Source: Sphingomonas psychrolutea
Lineage (GTDB): Bacteria; Pseudomonadota; Alphaproteobacteria; Sphingomonadales; Sphingomonadaceae
DNA length: 64,000 nt
Assembly (NCBI RefSeq): GCF_014636175.1
Contig: NZ_BMDW01000008.1
Location: forward strand, 62,001-126,000
Direction: 5' to 3'
The translations under genes and the position numbers were made by a program. Shown one piece after another: positions 19,447-28,792 of this stretch (position 1 is the stretch's first letter; every line of letters starts with the position of its first letter). The notes beneath the pieces were generated by a model. It had not been told where the DNA came from and searched no databases. It worked only from the letters and a program-made list of their open reading frames with translations.

Positions 19447-19550
19447 CCGTTCGGCCCCGGACTTGATCCGGGGCTGTCGAAGCCTTGCGTGCCACCAGCG
19501 ATGCCGGACGGGTGGCACGAAGCCCTTCGGCAGGCTCAGGGCGAACGGGA
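19447..19550. repeat. Hybrid class B/D repeat
   Basis: The left part has a class B-like palindrome (CCCCGGACTTGATCCGGGG, 19455-19473) flowing into CTGTCGAAGCC. The right part is a class D arm (CCCTTCGGCAGGCTCAGGGC followed by GAACGGG). A central pair GTGCCACC/GGTGGCAC also pairs. It looks like a junction between two repeat classes. Confidence 0.7.
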
Positions 19551-19591
19551 GGGGGTGCAGCCTCGCCAAAAGACGCTGAGAAGTGCCCAAG

Positions 19592-19622
19592 AAAAAGGGC
19601 CAGACGCTTGCGCGCCCGGCCC
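19592..19622 (-). terminator. Rho-independent terminator for typA
   Basis: On the minus strand an 11-bp stem (GGGCCGGGCGC / GCGTCTGGCCC, two G-U pairs) with loop GCAA is followed by TTTTT. It lies 23 bases after the typA stop codon. Confidence 0.85.
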
Positions 19623-19645
19623 CTTTCGCCTCGGCTAGCGATGGC

Positions 19646-21487
19646 TCAGCTTTGCAGCTTGGCCCGGCTCGCGCGCTTGCGGTCGTTCGCGTCGAGATAG
19701 CGCTTGCGCAGCCGGATCGACTTCGGCGTCACTTCGACCAGTTCGTCATCGTCGATATAGGCGATCGCCTGCTCGAGCGTCGCGCGCTTGGGCGGGGTCA
19801 GGCGGACGGTGTCGTCCTTGCCGCTGACGCGGAAGTTGGTCAGCGCCTTGGTCTTCATCGGATTGACTTCGAGATCGTCGGGCTTGGCATTCTCGCCGAC
19901 GATCATGCCCTCATACAGCGCCTCGCCATGCGCGACGAACAGGATACCGCGCTCCTCGAGCGGGCCGAGCGCATAGGTATTGGCTTCGCCTGCACCGTTC
20001 GAGATCAGCACGCCATTCTTGCGGCCTTCGATATTGCCCTTATGCGGGCCATACTTCTCGAACAGCCGGTTCATGATGCCGGTGCCGCGCGTGTCCGACA
20101 GGAACTCGCCGTGATAGCCGATCATCCCGCGGCTGGGCGCGGAGAAGGTGATGCGCGTCTTGCCGCCGACCGATGGCCGCATGTCGGTCATTTCGGCCTT
20201 GCGGATATTCATCTTCTCGACGACCGTGCCCGAATATTCGTCATCGACGTCGATGATGACGGTTTCGTACGGCTCGGTTTTCTTGCCGTCTTCATCCTCG
20301 CCGAACAGCACGCGCGGGCGGCTGATGCCGAGTTCGAAGCCCTCGCGGCGCATCGTCTCGATTAGCACGCCGAGCTGAAGCTCGCCGCGGCCGGCGACTT
20401 CGAAGCTGTCCTTGTCGGCCGCCTCGGTCACCTTCACGGCGACGTTCGATTCGGCTTCGCGGAACAAGCGCTCGCGGATCATGCGGCTGGTCACCTTGGT
20501 GCCCTCGCGGCCCGCCATCGGCGAATCGTTGACGGCAAAGCGCATCGACAGCGTCGGCGGGTCGATTGGCTGGGCGTGGAGTGGCTCGGTCACGCTGGTG
20601 TCAGCGATCGTATCGGCGACGGTCGCGATCGACAGGCCGGCAAGGCTGATGATGTCGCCCGCTTTGGCTTCGTCGACGGGAACGCGATCGAGCCCGCGGA
20701 ACGACATGATCTTCGACGCGCGACCGGTCTCGATGATCTTACCGTCATTATTGAGCGCGTGGATCGGCTGGTTGACCTTCACCACGCCCGAATTGACGCG
20801 GCCGGTGAGGATGCGGCCGAGGAAGGGATCGCGATCGAGCAGCGTCACCAGGAAGGTGAAGGGCACGCCGGCGACTTCCACCGCGGGGGGTGCCACGTGG
20901 CTGACGATCGTCTCGAACATCGGGATCAGCGTGCCTTCGCGCGCATCCATGTCGGTCGAGGCATAACCGTTGCGGCCCGATGCATAGAGCACGGGGAAAT
21001 CGAGCTGTTCGTCCGTTGCGTCGAGCGACACGAACAAATCGAACACTTCGTCGAGCACTTCCTGAATGCGCGCGTCGTTGCGGTCGACCTTGTTGACGAC
21101 GACGATCGGCTTGAGGCCGAGCGCCAGCGCCTTGCCGGTGACGAACTTGGTCTGCGGCATCGCGCCTTCGGACGAATCGACCAGCAGGACGACGCCGTCG
21201 ACCATGCTCAGGATGCGTTCGACTTCGCCGCCGAAATCGGCGTGGCCTGGGGTATCGACGATGTTGATGCGGATGCTCTCGCTGGCGCCCGGGGGCGTCC
21301 AGTCGACCGAGGTCGGCTTGGCGAGAATGGTGATGCCACGCTCTTTTTCGAGGTCGTTCGAATCCATCGCGCGCTCTTCGATGCGCTGATTGTCGCGGAA
21401 GGTGCCGGACTGACGGAACAGTTGATCGACGAGAGTGGTCTTGCCATGATCGACGTGTGCGATGATGGCCACATTGCGGAGGCTCAT
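19646..21487 (-). CDS. typA: TypA/BipA, ribosome-associated GTPase
   Basis: 613 residues, the normal size. TypA/BipA is a translational GTPase of the EF-G group that binds the ribosome and aids 50S assembly and stress adaptation. GTPase motifs are intact: G1 AHVDHGKTT (about residues 10-18), the GITI element, G3 DTPGHADF and G4 NKVD. C-terminal domains follow with [20 protein letters not shown] and [19 protein letters not shown], both typical. The gene is monocistronic: a terminator lies just downstream and the next gene upstream is a TonB-dependent receptor on the same strand, 119 bases away with its own hairpin. Confidence 0.97.
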   Translation of the reverse strand: MSLRNVAIIAHVDHGKTTLVDQLFRQSGTFRDNQRIEERAMDSNDLEKERGITILAKPTSVDWTPPGASESIRINIVDTPGHADFGGEVERILSMVDGVVLLVDSSEGAMPQTKFVTGKALALGLKPIVVVNKVDRNDARIQEVLDEVFDLFVSLDATDEQLDFPVLYASGRNGYASTDMDAREGTLIPMFETIVSHVAPPAVEVAGVPFTFLVTLLDRDPFLGRILTGRVNSGVVKVNQPIHALNNDGKIIETGRASKIMSFRGLDRVPVDEAKAGDIISLAGLSIATVADTIADTSVTEPLHAQPIDPPTLSMRFAVNDSPMAGREGTKVTSRMIRERLFREAESNVAVKVTEAADKDSFEVAGRGELQLGVLIETMRREGFELGISRPRVLFGEDEDGKKTEPYETVIIDVDDEYSGTVVEKMNIRKAEMTDMRPSVGGKTRITFSAPSRGMIGYHGEFLSDTRGTGIMNRLFEKYGPHKGNIEGRKNGVLISNGAGEANTYALGPLEERGILFVAHGEALYEGMIVGENAKPDDLEVNPMKTKALTNFRVSGKDDTVRLTPPKRATLEQAIAYIDDDELVEVTPKSIRLRKRYLDANDRKRASRAKLQS

Positions 21488-21566
21488 AGATGGGTCCGGT
21501 GCTTTAGCTTGAGATGTAGCGCGCGCCCCTAGCGCAAATGTTGCACGGCAACAAGGTGGGGGAATG

Positions 21567-21598
21567 GGCGGGTGGCACCCCGGAACGCGCCACCCGCC
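21567..21598 (-). terminator. Hairpin after the second TonB-dependent receptor gene
   Basis: A perfect 10-bp stem (GGCGGGTGGC / GCCACCCGCC) with a 12-base loop begins nine bases after the stop at 21607. It lacks a U-tract, so termination is plausible but less certain. Confidence 0.5.
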
Positions 21599-21606
21599 GG
21601 TCCGGC

Positions 21607-23982
21607 TTAGAATTTACCGCCGATTTCGATCCCGTAAACGCGCGGTTCGCCGCGAATATAGCTCGGAATCCCGAAGCCGCCGCCGGTGTTGCCGGCATCG
21701 ATCAGATATTTGCGATCGAGCGCGTTGCGGGCGAATCCGCCGATGCGGTAGCGCCCGCCGGCGATTTCGACACCGGCGCGGATGTTGACCAGGGTGTAGG
21801 GTCCCTGGCTGATCGCCGCCGAATTGGGCAGTTCGAAGAACACGCTGCTCTGATAGGTCGCGGACGGCGTGGCATACAGCGTTAGCCCCTGCACCGGCAC
21901 GCGCACAGTGACGCCGCCTGATGCGCTATATTGCGGCTGCAGCCGGAAGCGCGCGCCCGAAAAGACGCCAAAGCTGGCATTATTGGCGATCTTGCCGTCG
22001 ACATAAGCGAAGTTGCCGAACAGCGAGACGAAGCGCCCGAGTTTCAGATTACCCTCCGCCTCGACGCCGGGGCTGCTCGCCTTGCCCGCGCTCTGGGTCG
22101 TCGTCACGCCATTATTGGTGACCGAAACCTGGAAGCGATTGTAATCCTGATAGAACACGCCGAGCGAGCCAGTGAACGGCCCGACCTTGCCCTTGATCCC
22201 GGCTTCGTAGTTCCACACGACTTCGTCCGGCACGACCTGCAAATTGGGCACCACGACGCCGCCGACCGTTGCCGCGTTGAGCTGCACCACCGGCGAACGG
22301 CGGCCTTTGCTGATCGTCGCATAGACGTTGACGCTGTCGGTGACGCGATACAGCACGTTGGCGCGCGGCAGCACTGCGGTGAAGCTCTTCTGCGCGGTGA
22401 AGATCTGGCCATTGGTATTCGCTGTGCCGAGCAGGCTGGACCGAATGCCGAGCGACGCGAGAATCGTCGAATTGGGCTGAACCGAGCTGTAGCCCGATTT
22501 ACGCTGTTCGATCAGCAGCCGCGCCCCGGCGGTGATTTCCAGCCGCGGAGTGGGGATCCACGTGCCGTCGGCGAAGACCGAATAGGTGTCGTTGGTGCCG
22601 TAATTGGTGAACACCGCCTGATACGGCAACTGCGTCGCTGCACCGCCAGTGAGCACCGCCGTGGTGCGCGCGGCCGTCACCGTGCCATTCGCCGCGACAC
22701 AGCCAGCGACGCCGTTGGCGGCGAGCAGGCTTCGAATCCCGGCAAAGGTCGGGGTGACCGAGCAGCCGAGGTACGTGCCTTCCTCGGTCGAGAACGGAAC
22801 GCGCTGCAAATTGTTTTCAAAGAACGCGTTCCAGCCGAACGACGCGCGATATTTCGGGCCGGTGAAGTTGAAGCGGCCTTCATGGCTCCACTGATCGCCA
22901 CGCGCATCCTCGGCGAATTCGAGATACCAGGCCGGGCCGCCATCGGCATCGAACACTTCGTTGCTGTTGAACTTGCGATAGCCGTTGACGGTGGTGAAGC
23001 TGACGCCCGGTGCAATCTGAGCGGTCAGCGTGAAATTGGCGTCATACACGTCGCGCTTCAGGCCGAGCTTGGCATCGCCGAGCACCGCCGCGCTGAACGG
23101 CGAGCCCGACAGTTCGGCATAGCTATAGTCGCCGCCATTGCCGCCGGTGGGGCTGAGCGCGCGCGAACGGAAGGCGGTGCCGGGGTTACGCTGCCCGTCA
23201 TAGGTGAGGACGAGGCTCGCGGTGATCGCATCGCTCGGCGTCCAGCGCAACGAGCCGCGAATGCCGCGCTGATCCTGTCCGTTGAGGTCGTCCTGCTTGA
23301 TCCGACCCTGATTCTGGTTGGGGATCGTGGGGTCGCCCGCAATGTTGCGGACGAAGCCGTCATGATATTTGTAGGCAAATGCCAAGCGGCCCGACAGCGT
23401 ATCGTTGCCGAGGTTGATGAAGCCCGAAACCTGACCACGATTGTAATTGCCGTACGAGCCGGTGAGTTCGGCCGAGGTGCCCGCACGCGGCTGCGCCGAA
23501 ATGAGGTTGACCGCGCCGACGGCCGAGGCAGTACCGAACAACGTCGCCTGCGGGCCCTTCACGACCTCGATGCGCTCCAGATCGTACAGATCCTGATACG
23601 CACCGCGCGTGCGCGAGATATCGATGCCATTGTAATAGAGCGAAACGCGCGCGCCCTGCTGCGACGAGCCGCTGTCCGAGGTGATGCCGCGGATGACGAA
23701 ACCCGGATTGTTGGCGCTTTGCTCCTGAATGCGCAGGCCCGGAATATACAGTGCGACTTCAGCGAGCGAGTTGACGCCAAGTTCCTGCAAGCGGGCACCG
23801 GTCAGGGCGGTCACCGTGATCGGAACGTCCTGGATTTTCTGTTCGCGCTTTTGCGCGGTGACGACGATGTCAGCACCCTCGGCATCGGGCGCGGTCGGCT
23901 GCACCGCGGACTGGGCGAGCGCCGCGGTCGAGCTGCACCCGAGCAATAGGCCAACCAGAACGAGCGAGAAAGAACGAGTCAT
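21607..23982 (-). CDS. TonB-dependent outer-membrane receptor (second)
   Basis: 791 residues from ATG 23982, which follows AAAGGGG and begins a signal peptide (MTRSFSLVLVGLLLGCSSTA, then ALAQ). The frame is open for about 600 bases upstream, but that part has no signal peptide and runs under the divergent telA-like gene. The TonB box and plug start with DIVVTAQKREQKIQDVPITV, the common sphingomonad form. NPGFVIRGITSDSG and VVKGPQATLFGTASAVGAVN are plug motifs, and the chain ends with an aromatic barrel strand (RVYGIEIGGKF). It differs clearly from the receptor at 11991. The ligand is unknown and no transporter genes lie beside it. Confidence 0.93.
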   Translation of the reverse strand: MTRSFSLVLVGLLLGCSSTAALAQSAVQPTAPDAEGADIVVTAQKREQKIQDVPITVTALTGARLQELGVNSLAEVALYIPGLRIQEQSANNPGFVIRGITSDSGSSQQGARVSLYYNGIDISRTRGAYQDLYDLERIEVVKGPQATLFGTASAVGAVNLISAQPRAGTSAELTGSYGNYNRGQVSGFINLGNDTLSGRLAFAYKYHDGFVRNIAGDPTIPNQNQGRIKQDDLNGQDQRGIRGSLRWTPSDAITASLVLTYDGQRNPGTAFRSRALSPTGGNGGDYSYAELSGSPFSAAVLGDAKLGLKRDVYDANFTLTAQIAPGVSFTTVNGYRKFNSNEVFDADGGPAWYLEFAEDARGDQWSHEGRFNFTGPKYRASFGWNAFFENNLQRVPFSTEEGTYLGCSVTPTFAGIRSLLAANGVAGCVAANGTVTAARTTAVLTGGAATQLPYQAVFTNYGTNDTYSVFADGTWIPTPRLEITAGARLLIEQRKSGYSSVQPNSTILASLGIRSSLLGTANTNGQIFTAQKSFTAVLPRANVLYRVTDSVNVYATISKGRRSPVVQLNAATVGGVVVPNLQVVPDEVVWNYEAGIKGKVGPFTGSLGVFYQDYNRFQVSVTNNGVTTTQSAGKASSPGVEAEGNLKLGRFVSLFGNFAYVDGKIANNASFGVFSGARFRLQPQYSASGGVTVRVPVQGLTLYATPSATYQSSVFFELPNSAAISQGPYTLVNIRAGVEIAGGRYRIGGFARNALDRKYLIDAGNTGGGFGIPSYIRGEPRVYGIEIGGKF

Positions 23983-24157
23983 TTGCGCAAAACCCCTTTT
24001 CTGTTTGCGGATTGTTGCGGTGCGGTATCGTTGGCGCGCGTCGGATTCGCGTCGTTTTGATGAAAAGTGCGTGACACGTAGCGTATTACTATAATGACAC
24101 ACTTGAACCGGGCTGCGATCCGCTTCATCTAGGGGCGATATTGGCCGGAGGGACGAC

Positions 24158-25357
24158 ATGGCGACCGCTGCAGAGACCGAAACGAGCGATCTGGTGCTGA
24201 CACCGCCCGCCCCCGTGCCGGTCGTCACACCCGAAAAAGCGATCGGGCTGGTGCCGATCGAAGATGGCGTGCGCACCAAATTGCAGGCGAAGGTTGCCGA
24301 TTTTGTCGATGACCTTGTCGCGCAGGACGTGAATTCCCCCGAATTCGGCAAGCGCGTCGATGCGATTGCGGCGATGGGGCAGAAGGAAATTCGTGCCGCA
24401 GCCGACCAGTCGAATCGCTTTCTGGATCGGCCGGTGAAGGCGATGGACGGCGAAAGCGGCGTTGGCGCCGACCTGACCGAACTGCGCCGGACGATCGAAA
24501 AGCTCGATCCCAGCGTCAACGGCAAGCTGATTTCCGGGCGGGGGATGCTGAGCAAGCTGTTCGGCGGCGGGCTCAACACCTATTTCGACAAATACCGTTC
24601 TTCGCAGTCGCACATTTCGGCAATCCTCAAGACCTTGTCGCGCGGCAAGGACGAGTTGCTGATGGACAATGCCGCGATCGATACCGAGCGCGCCAATCTG
24701 TGGACCGCGATGGGGCGGCTCGAACAGATGATCGTGCTGTCGAAGGAAATGGACGGCCGGCTGGAGGAAAAAGCCAACGATCTCGATCATAGCGACCCGG
24801 CCAAGGCCAAGGCGATTCGCGAGAGCGCTTTGTTCTATGTCCGCCAGCGCACGCAGGATTTGCTCACGCAAATGGCGGTGACGGTGCAGGGCTATCTCGC
24901 GCTCGATCTGGTGAAAAAGAACAATGTCGAGCTGGTGAAGGGCGTCGATCGCGCCTCGACCACGACGGTGTCCGCGCTACGCACGGCGGTGACGGTGGCG
25001 CAGGCGCTGGCCAACCAGAAGCTCGTGCTCGACCAGATCACCGCGCTCAATTCGACCACTGCGAACATTATCGATGCGACCGGCAAGCTGCTGAAATCGC
25101 AGACCGCGACGATCCACGAACAAGCCGCCGCCGCGACCATCCCGGTCGAAACGCTGCAGCGCGCGTTCCAGAACATCTATGACACGATGGACGCGATCGA
25201 TTCGTTCAAGGCCAAGGCGTTGGTGTCGATGAAGGCGACGGTCGGCACGCTCTCGAGCGAAGTCGAGAAATCGAAGGGTTATATCGCACGCGCCGAGGGT
25301 GCCGCGCAGAACCAGCTGTCGGGCCCGACCGACGGCTTCAAGCTGGAGGCGGAGTGA
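24158..25357 (+). CDS. TelA-like toxic-anion-resistance family protein
   Basis: 399 residues, the usual size for the TelA/KlaA family (PF05816). The family was named after plasmid tellurite resistance, but most members have no proven role and several act in envelope stress. The protein is soluble and largely helical. Recognisable parts are LISGRGMLSKLFGGGLNTYF followed by DKYRSSQSHISAIL, and LALDLVKKNNVELVKGVDRA. Its stop is four bases from the next gene, an XpaC-like membrane protein, a pairing also seen in other bacteria. The gene is divergent from a TonB-dependent receptor. TATAAT at 24090-24095 could be its -10 box, without a clear -35. Confidence 0.87.
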   Translation: MATAAETETSDLVLTPPAPVPVVTPEKAIGLVPIEDGVRTKLQAKVADFVDDLVAQDVNSPEFGKRVDAIAAMGQKEIRAAADQSNRFLDRPVKAMDGESGVGADLTELRRTIEKLDPSVNGKLISGRGMLSKLFGGGLNTYFDKYRSSQSHISAILKTLSRGKDELLMDNAAIDTERANLWTAMGRLEQMIVLSKEMDGRLEEKANDLDHSDPAKAKAIRESALFYVRQRTQDLLTQMAVTVQGYLALDLVKKNNVELVKGVDRASTTTVSALRTAVTVAQALANQKLVLDQITALNSTTANIIDATGKLLKSQTATIHEQAAAATIPVETLQRAFQNIYDTMDAIDSFKAKALVSMKATVGTLSSEVEKSKGYIARAEGAAQNQLSGPTDGFKLEAE

Positions 25358-25361
25358 CGCT

Positions 25362-26060
25362 GTGACCGATGTCGATCGCCAGATTGCCCGCGCCGGCGAA
25401 GTGCTCGACCGCACCCGCGCCGAACGGCGCGCGCTGGCGGACCGGCGGCGGCAAGCCACGAGCGTGGCGAAGCGGCTGACGCTGGCGGCGGGCGCGGATC
25501 TTGCGATCATCGTCGCGGCGATCCTGATCGGCTGGTTCATGCCGATCGGCATGGGTGGCGCGCTGCTGGTCGGGGCGCTGCTGATCCTTGTCACACTGTT
25601 CGCGCTGTTCGGCAATTTCACCCCGACGGTGCGCGCCGAGCAGCTTCCCACGGTGCCGCTCAAATTGCTGCCGGCGCGGACCGGCGCGTGGCTTGAGACG
25701 CAACGCAAGGCGCTGCCCGCTCCAGCGCAGACGCTAGTCGACGGGATCGGGGTGCGGCTCGACATGCTGTCGCCGCAGCTTGCGACGCTCGACGAGCAGC
25801 AACCTGCCGCTGCCGAACTGCGCAAGCTGATCGGCGAGCAATTGCCCGATCTGCTGCGCGATTATGCCAAGGTCCCGCCTGCGCTGCGCAGCGTCGCGCG
25901 CAACGGCAAGAGCCCCGATGCGCAGCTGTCCGACAGCCTAAGGCTGATCGACGACGAGATCAGCGAAATGTCGACGCACATCGCGCAGGGCGATCTCGAT
26001 TCGCTGGCGACGCGCGGGCGGTTTCTGGAAATCAAATATCGCGACGAGAGCGGAGTTTAG
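25362..26060 (+). CDS. XpaC-like membrane protein
   Basis: 232 residues from a GTG at 25362, four bases after the telA-like stop. An ATG further upstream would overlap that gene by about 60 bases. The N-terminal 40 residues are charged and probably a coiled coil. Two adjacent membrane segments follow (LAAGADLAIIVAAILIGWFM and GGALLVGALLILVTLFALFG). The C-terminal 140 residues are cytoplasmic and helical. The layout fits the XpaC family, named for 5-bromo-4-chloroindolyl phosphate hydrolysis, though true enzyme activity is doubtful. It probably works with the TelA-like protein. Its stop overlaps the convergent gene's stop by four bases. Confidence 0.75.
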   Translation: MTDVDRQIARAGEVLDRTRAERRALADRRRQATSVAKRLTLAAGADLAIIVAAILIGWFMPIGMGGALLVGALLILVTLFALFGNFTPTVRAEQLPTVPLKLLPARTGAWLETQRKALPAPAQTLVDGIGVRLDMLSPQLATLDEQQPAAAELRKLIGEQLPDLLRDYAKVPPALRSVARNGKSPDAQLSDSLRLIDDEISEMSTHIAQGDLDSLATRGRFLEIKYRDESGV

Positions 26061-26485
26061 CGCTCGACCGCGCGCGCGCAGAGGACCAGCACGCGGACCT
26101 TGCCCTCGCTGCGATCGCCGAACATTTGCGTGGCCGTGCCAAGCTTCATCGTCCTGACGGTTTCGCGCAAAGCGGGGGGCAGCGCGGTCAGGGGCACGCC
26201 GTTGGCATCGGTCACGCTCGCGCCAACACTCTGCGCGATCTCTGCGACATCGGCGCAGGAGAAAATGCCGAGCGTTGCCGACTGAAACGCCGCGATCTTA
26301 TCCGCATTGGCTTTGGCATCCGCCGCCGGATCGATCGTCACGGTGACTTGCTTCATCGACACCAGCACGGCCTTGGGCGTGGCGGTCTTGGCTGCCGGCT
26401 TTGGCGCAGCCGGGGCGGCAATCGGGAGCAGCAGCAATACCGCCATCACGGCAGCGGATATGGGGGCGAGCCTGGTCGTGGTCAT
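26057..26485 (-). CDS. Exported protein resembling the C-terminal part of SurA-like foldases
   Basis: 142 residues. A signal peptide (MTTTRLAPISAAVMAVLLLL, then PIAAPAA) precedes an Ala/Lys-rich linker. The remaining part, with FQSATLGIFSCADVAEIAQS, LPPALRETVRTM and KVRVLVLCARAVE, has the spacing I recall for the C-terminal region of SurA/PpiC-type periplasmic foldases in sphingomonads, but no complete parvulin domain is present. Function is therefore unknown. The start (ATG 26485) overlaps the stop of the CysQ-like gene by four bases, so the two are likely cotranslated. Confidence 0.65.
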   Translation of the reverse strand: MTTTRLAPISAAVMAVLLLLPIAAPAAPKPAAKTATPKAVLVSMKQVTVTIDPAADAKANADKIAAFQSATLGIFSCADVAEIAQSVGASVTDANGVPLTALPPALRETVRTMKLGTATQMFGDRSEGKVRVLVLCARAVER

Positions 26486-27285
26486 CGGGCAACTCCTCCT
26501 TCGTCTTTACCGGCAGACAGTACCTTCGCCCGCTCCGCCAACCGCGCGACGGCGGCGGCATGGATCGCGGGCGTCGTCGCCAGCACGCCGAACGCCAGTG
26601 CGCTTGCGGTGTTGAAGCTGAGCTGAACGCCGTGCGCGTCGGTTACCGTCGCCCCCGCCTCGGTGGCGATTAACGCCGCCGCCGCGACATCCCACTCATG
26701 GCCCCAGCGCAGCGTTGCGACCAGATCCGCCTCATCGGCGGCGACCATGGCGATGCGCAGCGCAATCGAATTGGGCTTGGCGACCGCGACCAGATCGCTG
26801 TCCTCCGCCAGCGCGTCGATCGGCACGCGCGCGCCGACAATATCGCGGCGGTTGCCGACCTTCACGGAAACACCGTTGCGGAGCGCCCCCTGCCCCAGGC
26901 CCGCACACCACACTTCCCCCCGCGCGGGTGCGTCGAGCACACCGATCGTCACGCGGCCCGCCTCGGCCAGCGCAATCGACACCGCCCAGCCAGCGCGCCC
27001 GCGAATGAAATCCCGCGTGCCATCGATCGGATCAACCACCCAAACCCGGTCGCATGCAAGCCGATCAGCGGTGTCGGCGGTTTCCTCCGACAACCATCCG
27101 GCATCGGGCAGCAGCGCCGACAGCCGTGCACGGATCAACGTATTAACGTCGAGATCGACCTGGCTGACCGGATCGCCCGGGCTCTTTTCCCAGCGGCGAA
27201 AATCGGTGCGCCACTGCGACAACGCAAGCGCGCTGGCCTCGGCTGCGACCGCTGCGACCGCGCGGGCAAGCGCCGCATCAGCCAC
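26482..27285 (-). CDS. Inositol monophosphatase-family phosphatase, CysQ-like
   Basis: 267 residues, starting with GTG at 27285 and overlapping the pmbA stop by eight bases. The family removes a phosphate from inositol phosphates or from 3'-phosphoadenosine 5'-phosphate using Mg2+ or Li+-sensitive metal sites. The metal-binding motifs are SEETAD (about residues 66-71), WVVDPIDGTRDF (about 82-93) and GHEWDVAAAALIATEAGA near residue 200. Within the family it resembles CysQ (3'(2'),5'-bisphosphate nucleotidase) by the DPIDGTRDF form, but the substrate cannot be fixed by sequence alone. It sits in a pmbA - phosphatase - small exported protein operon. Confidence 0.85.
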   Translation of the reverse strand: MADAALARAVAAVAAEASALALSQWRTDFRRWEKSPGDPVSQVDLDVNTLIRARLSALLPDAGWLSEETADTADRLACDRVWVVDPIDGTRDFIRGRAGWAVSIALAEAGRVTIGVLDAPARGEVWCAGLGQGALRNGVSVKVGNRRDIVGARVPIDALAEDSDLVAVAKPNSIALRIAMVAADEADLVATLRWGHEWDVAAAALIATEAGATVTDAHGVQLSFNTASALAFGVLATTPAIHAAAVARLAERAKVLSAGKDEGGVAR

Positions 27286-28636
27286 TCGCCACCGTCATCC
27301 CCTCGATCCGCAGCGTCGGCACATTGGTGCCGTAGCGGAATTCGAGATCGTTTGCGGGCGTGAGATTACGATACATATCTTTCAGATTACCCGCGATCGT
27401 GAATTCGGCGACGGGCCCGGTGAGCAGGCCATTCTCGATCCGGAAGCCCGCGGCACCGCGGCTGTAATCGCCGGTCACACCATTCACGCCCATGCCGATC
27501 AGTTCAGTAATGAATACGCCGTCGGTAATGTCTTCGATCAACGTCGCGACCGGAATCTTGCCCGCCGCCATGTGCAAATTGCTGGTCGAAACACCGGGGC
27601 CACCGCCAACGCCGCGTGCGGCGTGGCCGGTCGGCTCGAGCCCCAATTGCCGCGCCGATGCGCTGTCGAGCAGCCAGCCCTCCAGCATGCCATCGGCGAT
27701 GATCGTGCTGGGCGAAACGGGCAGCCCCTCGCCATCGAACGGGCGCGAGCGCAGGCCGTGCGGCCGGTGCGGATCATCGAGCACGGTGACGCCGCGCGCG
27801 AACACTTGGGTCCCGAGCGCATCGAGCAGGAAGCTCGTTTTGCGCGTAATCGAACCGCCCGAAATCGCACCGATCAAATGGCCGAGCAAGCTGGAGCCGA
27901 CGCGCGGATCGAACACCACCGTCATCGGTCCGCTGGCGAGACGACCGGGGTTGGCGCGCGCAACAACGCGGTCGCCGGCTTGACGACCGATCACCGCTGC
28001 CGATTCGAGCCTCTTCCGGTGGCGCGCCGAGCTATAGGCATAATCGCGCACCATCGCCCCGCCCTCGCCCGCCAGCACGCTTGCGGACACGCCATAGCCC
28101 GTTGCGGCATAAGCGGCAGCAAAACCGTGGCTGGTGGCGAGTGCCCAAATCGAGCGCGATGCGCTGGCCGAGCCGCCTTCGCTATTGGTGACGCCGGGAA
28201 CGGCGCGCGCGGCATCCTCCGCCTCCAGCGCGACGTCGCGCAGCGATTCGGGCGAGGCACTGTCGCCGCCGCCGGCGAGATCATCGAGATCGAGCAACGG
28301 CGGCGCGCCGTGCATCAGCCGATTCGCCGGGGCGAGGCCGGCCCAGGCATCCTCGGGGGCTTCGCGCGCCATGGCGATCGCGCGATCGACCAAAGCGGTC
28401 AGCGCGTCGGAGGAGAGATCGGACGTCGACACGCTGGCCGACCGCTTGCCCACGAACACGCGCAGGCCAAGCTCGGCGCTTTCCGACCGCCCGACATCCT
28501 CAAGCGCCCCGAGCCGCACCGAAATATCGAGCGACATATCGGCGGCATACACCGCATCGGCGGCATCGGCGCCGGCCGCCGTCGCACGGGTGACGATATC
28601 AGCGGCGCGCTCACGGGCTTGATCGGGGTTTAGCAT
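27278..28636 (-). CDS. pmbA: PmbA/TldE, metalloprotease-associated subunit
   Basis: 452 residues, normal for the TldD/PmbA family. TldD and TldE (PmbA) form a heterodimeric protease that matures small peptides such as microcin B17 and degrades unfolded chains; TldE lacks the catalytic metal site. No HExxH motif is seen here, which assigns the protein to the PmbA/TldE side. Typical stretches are VFDPRVGSSLLGHLIGAISG, NLHMAAGKIP and LIGMGVNGVTGDYSRGAAGF. No tldD is in the window. Two downstream genes overlap it in a chain (8- and 4-base overlaps). A class C repeat lies upstream. Confidence 0.92.
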   Translation of the reverse strand: MLNPDQARERAADIVTRATAAGADAADAVYAADMSLDISVRLGALEDVGRSESAELGLRVFVGKRSASVSTSDLSSDALTALVDRAIAMAREAPEDAWAGLAPANRLMHGAPPLLDLDDLAGGGDSASPESLRDVALEAEDAARAVPGVTNSEGGSASASRSIWALATSHGFAAAYAATGYGVSASVLAGEGGAMVRDYAYSSARHRKRLESAAVIGRQAGDRVVARANPGRLASGPMTVVFDPRVGSSLLGHLIGAISGGSITRKTSFLLDALGTQVFARGVTVLDDPHRPHGLRSRPFDGEGLPVSPSTIIADGMLEGWLLDSASARQLGLEPTGHAARGVGGGPGVSTSNLHMAAGKIPVATLIEDITDGVFITELIGMGVNGVTGDYSRGAAGFRIENGLLTGPVAEFTIAGNLKDMYRNLTPANDLEFRYGTNVPTLRIEGMTVASG

Positions 28637-28679
28637 GTTGGCGACTTAGGTTGGAGGGGGCGACGGTGCAACTAGCTAA

Positions 28680-28786
28680 GCCCCTCCTCTTCAGGGGAGG
28701 GGTTGGGGTGGGGGCTCTCCACACCTTCGTCGCTGGGGTCTTGCGGCACGGCCCCACCCCCAACCCCTCCCCTGAAGGGGAGGGGG
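28680..28786. repeat. Class C paired-palindrome repeat
   Basis: The left arm is GCCCCTCCTCTTCAGGGGAG followed by GGGTTGGGGTGGGG. The right arm is CCCCACCCCCAACCCCTCCC followed by CTGAAGGGGAGGGGG. It lies between ubiA and pmbA, both on the minus strand. Confidence 0.88.
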
Positions 28787-28792
28787 ATCCGT

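Noticed and set aside
21931..23949. A long plus-strand open frame opposite the second TonB-dependent receptor
   Set aside because: Shadow frame with biased composition and no recognisable motif.
24090..24095. TATAAT as a firm promoter for the telA-like gene
   Set aside because: No -35 box is found at proper spacing; kept only as a remark in that gene's entry.
26663..28633. A long plus-strand open frame opposite the CysQ-like and pmbA genes
   Set aside because: Shadow frame; the minus-strand genes have clear family motifs and overlap in a chain.
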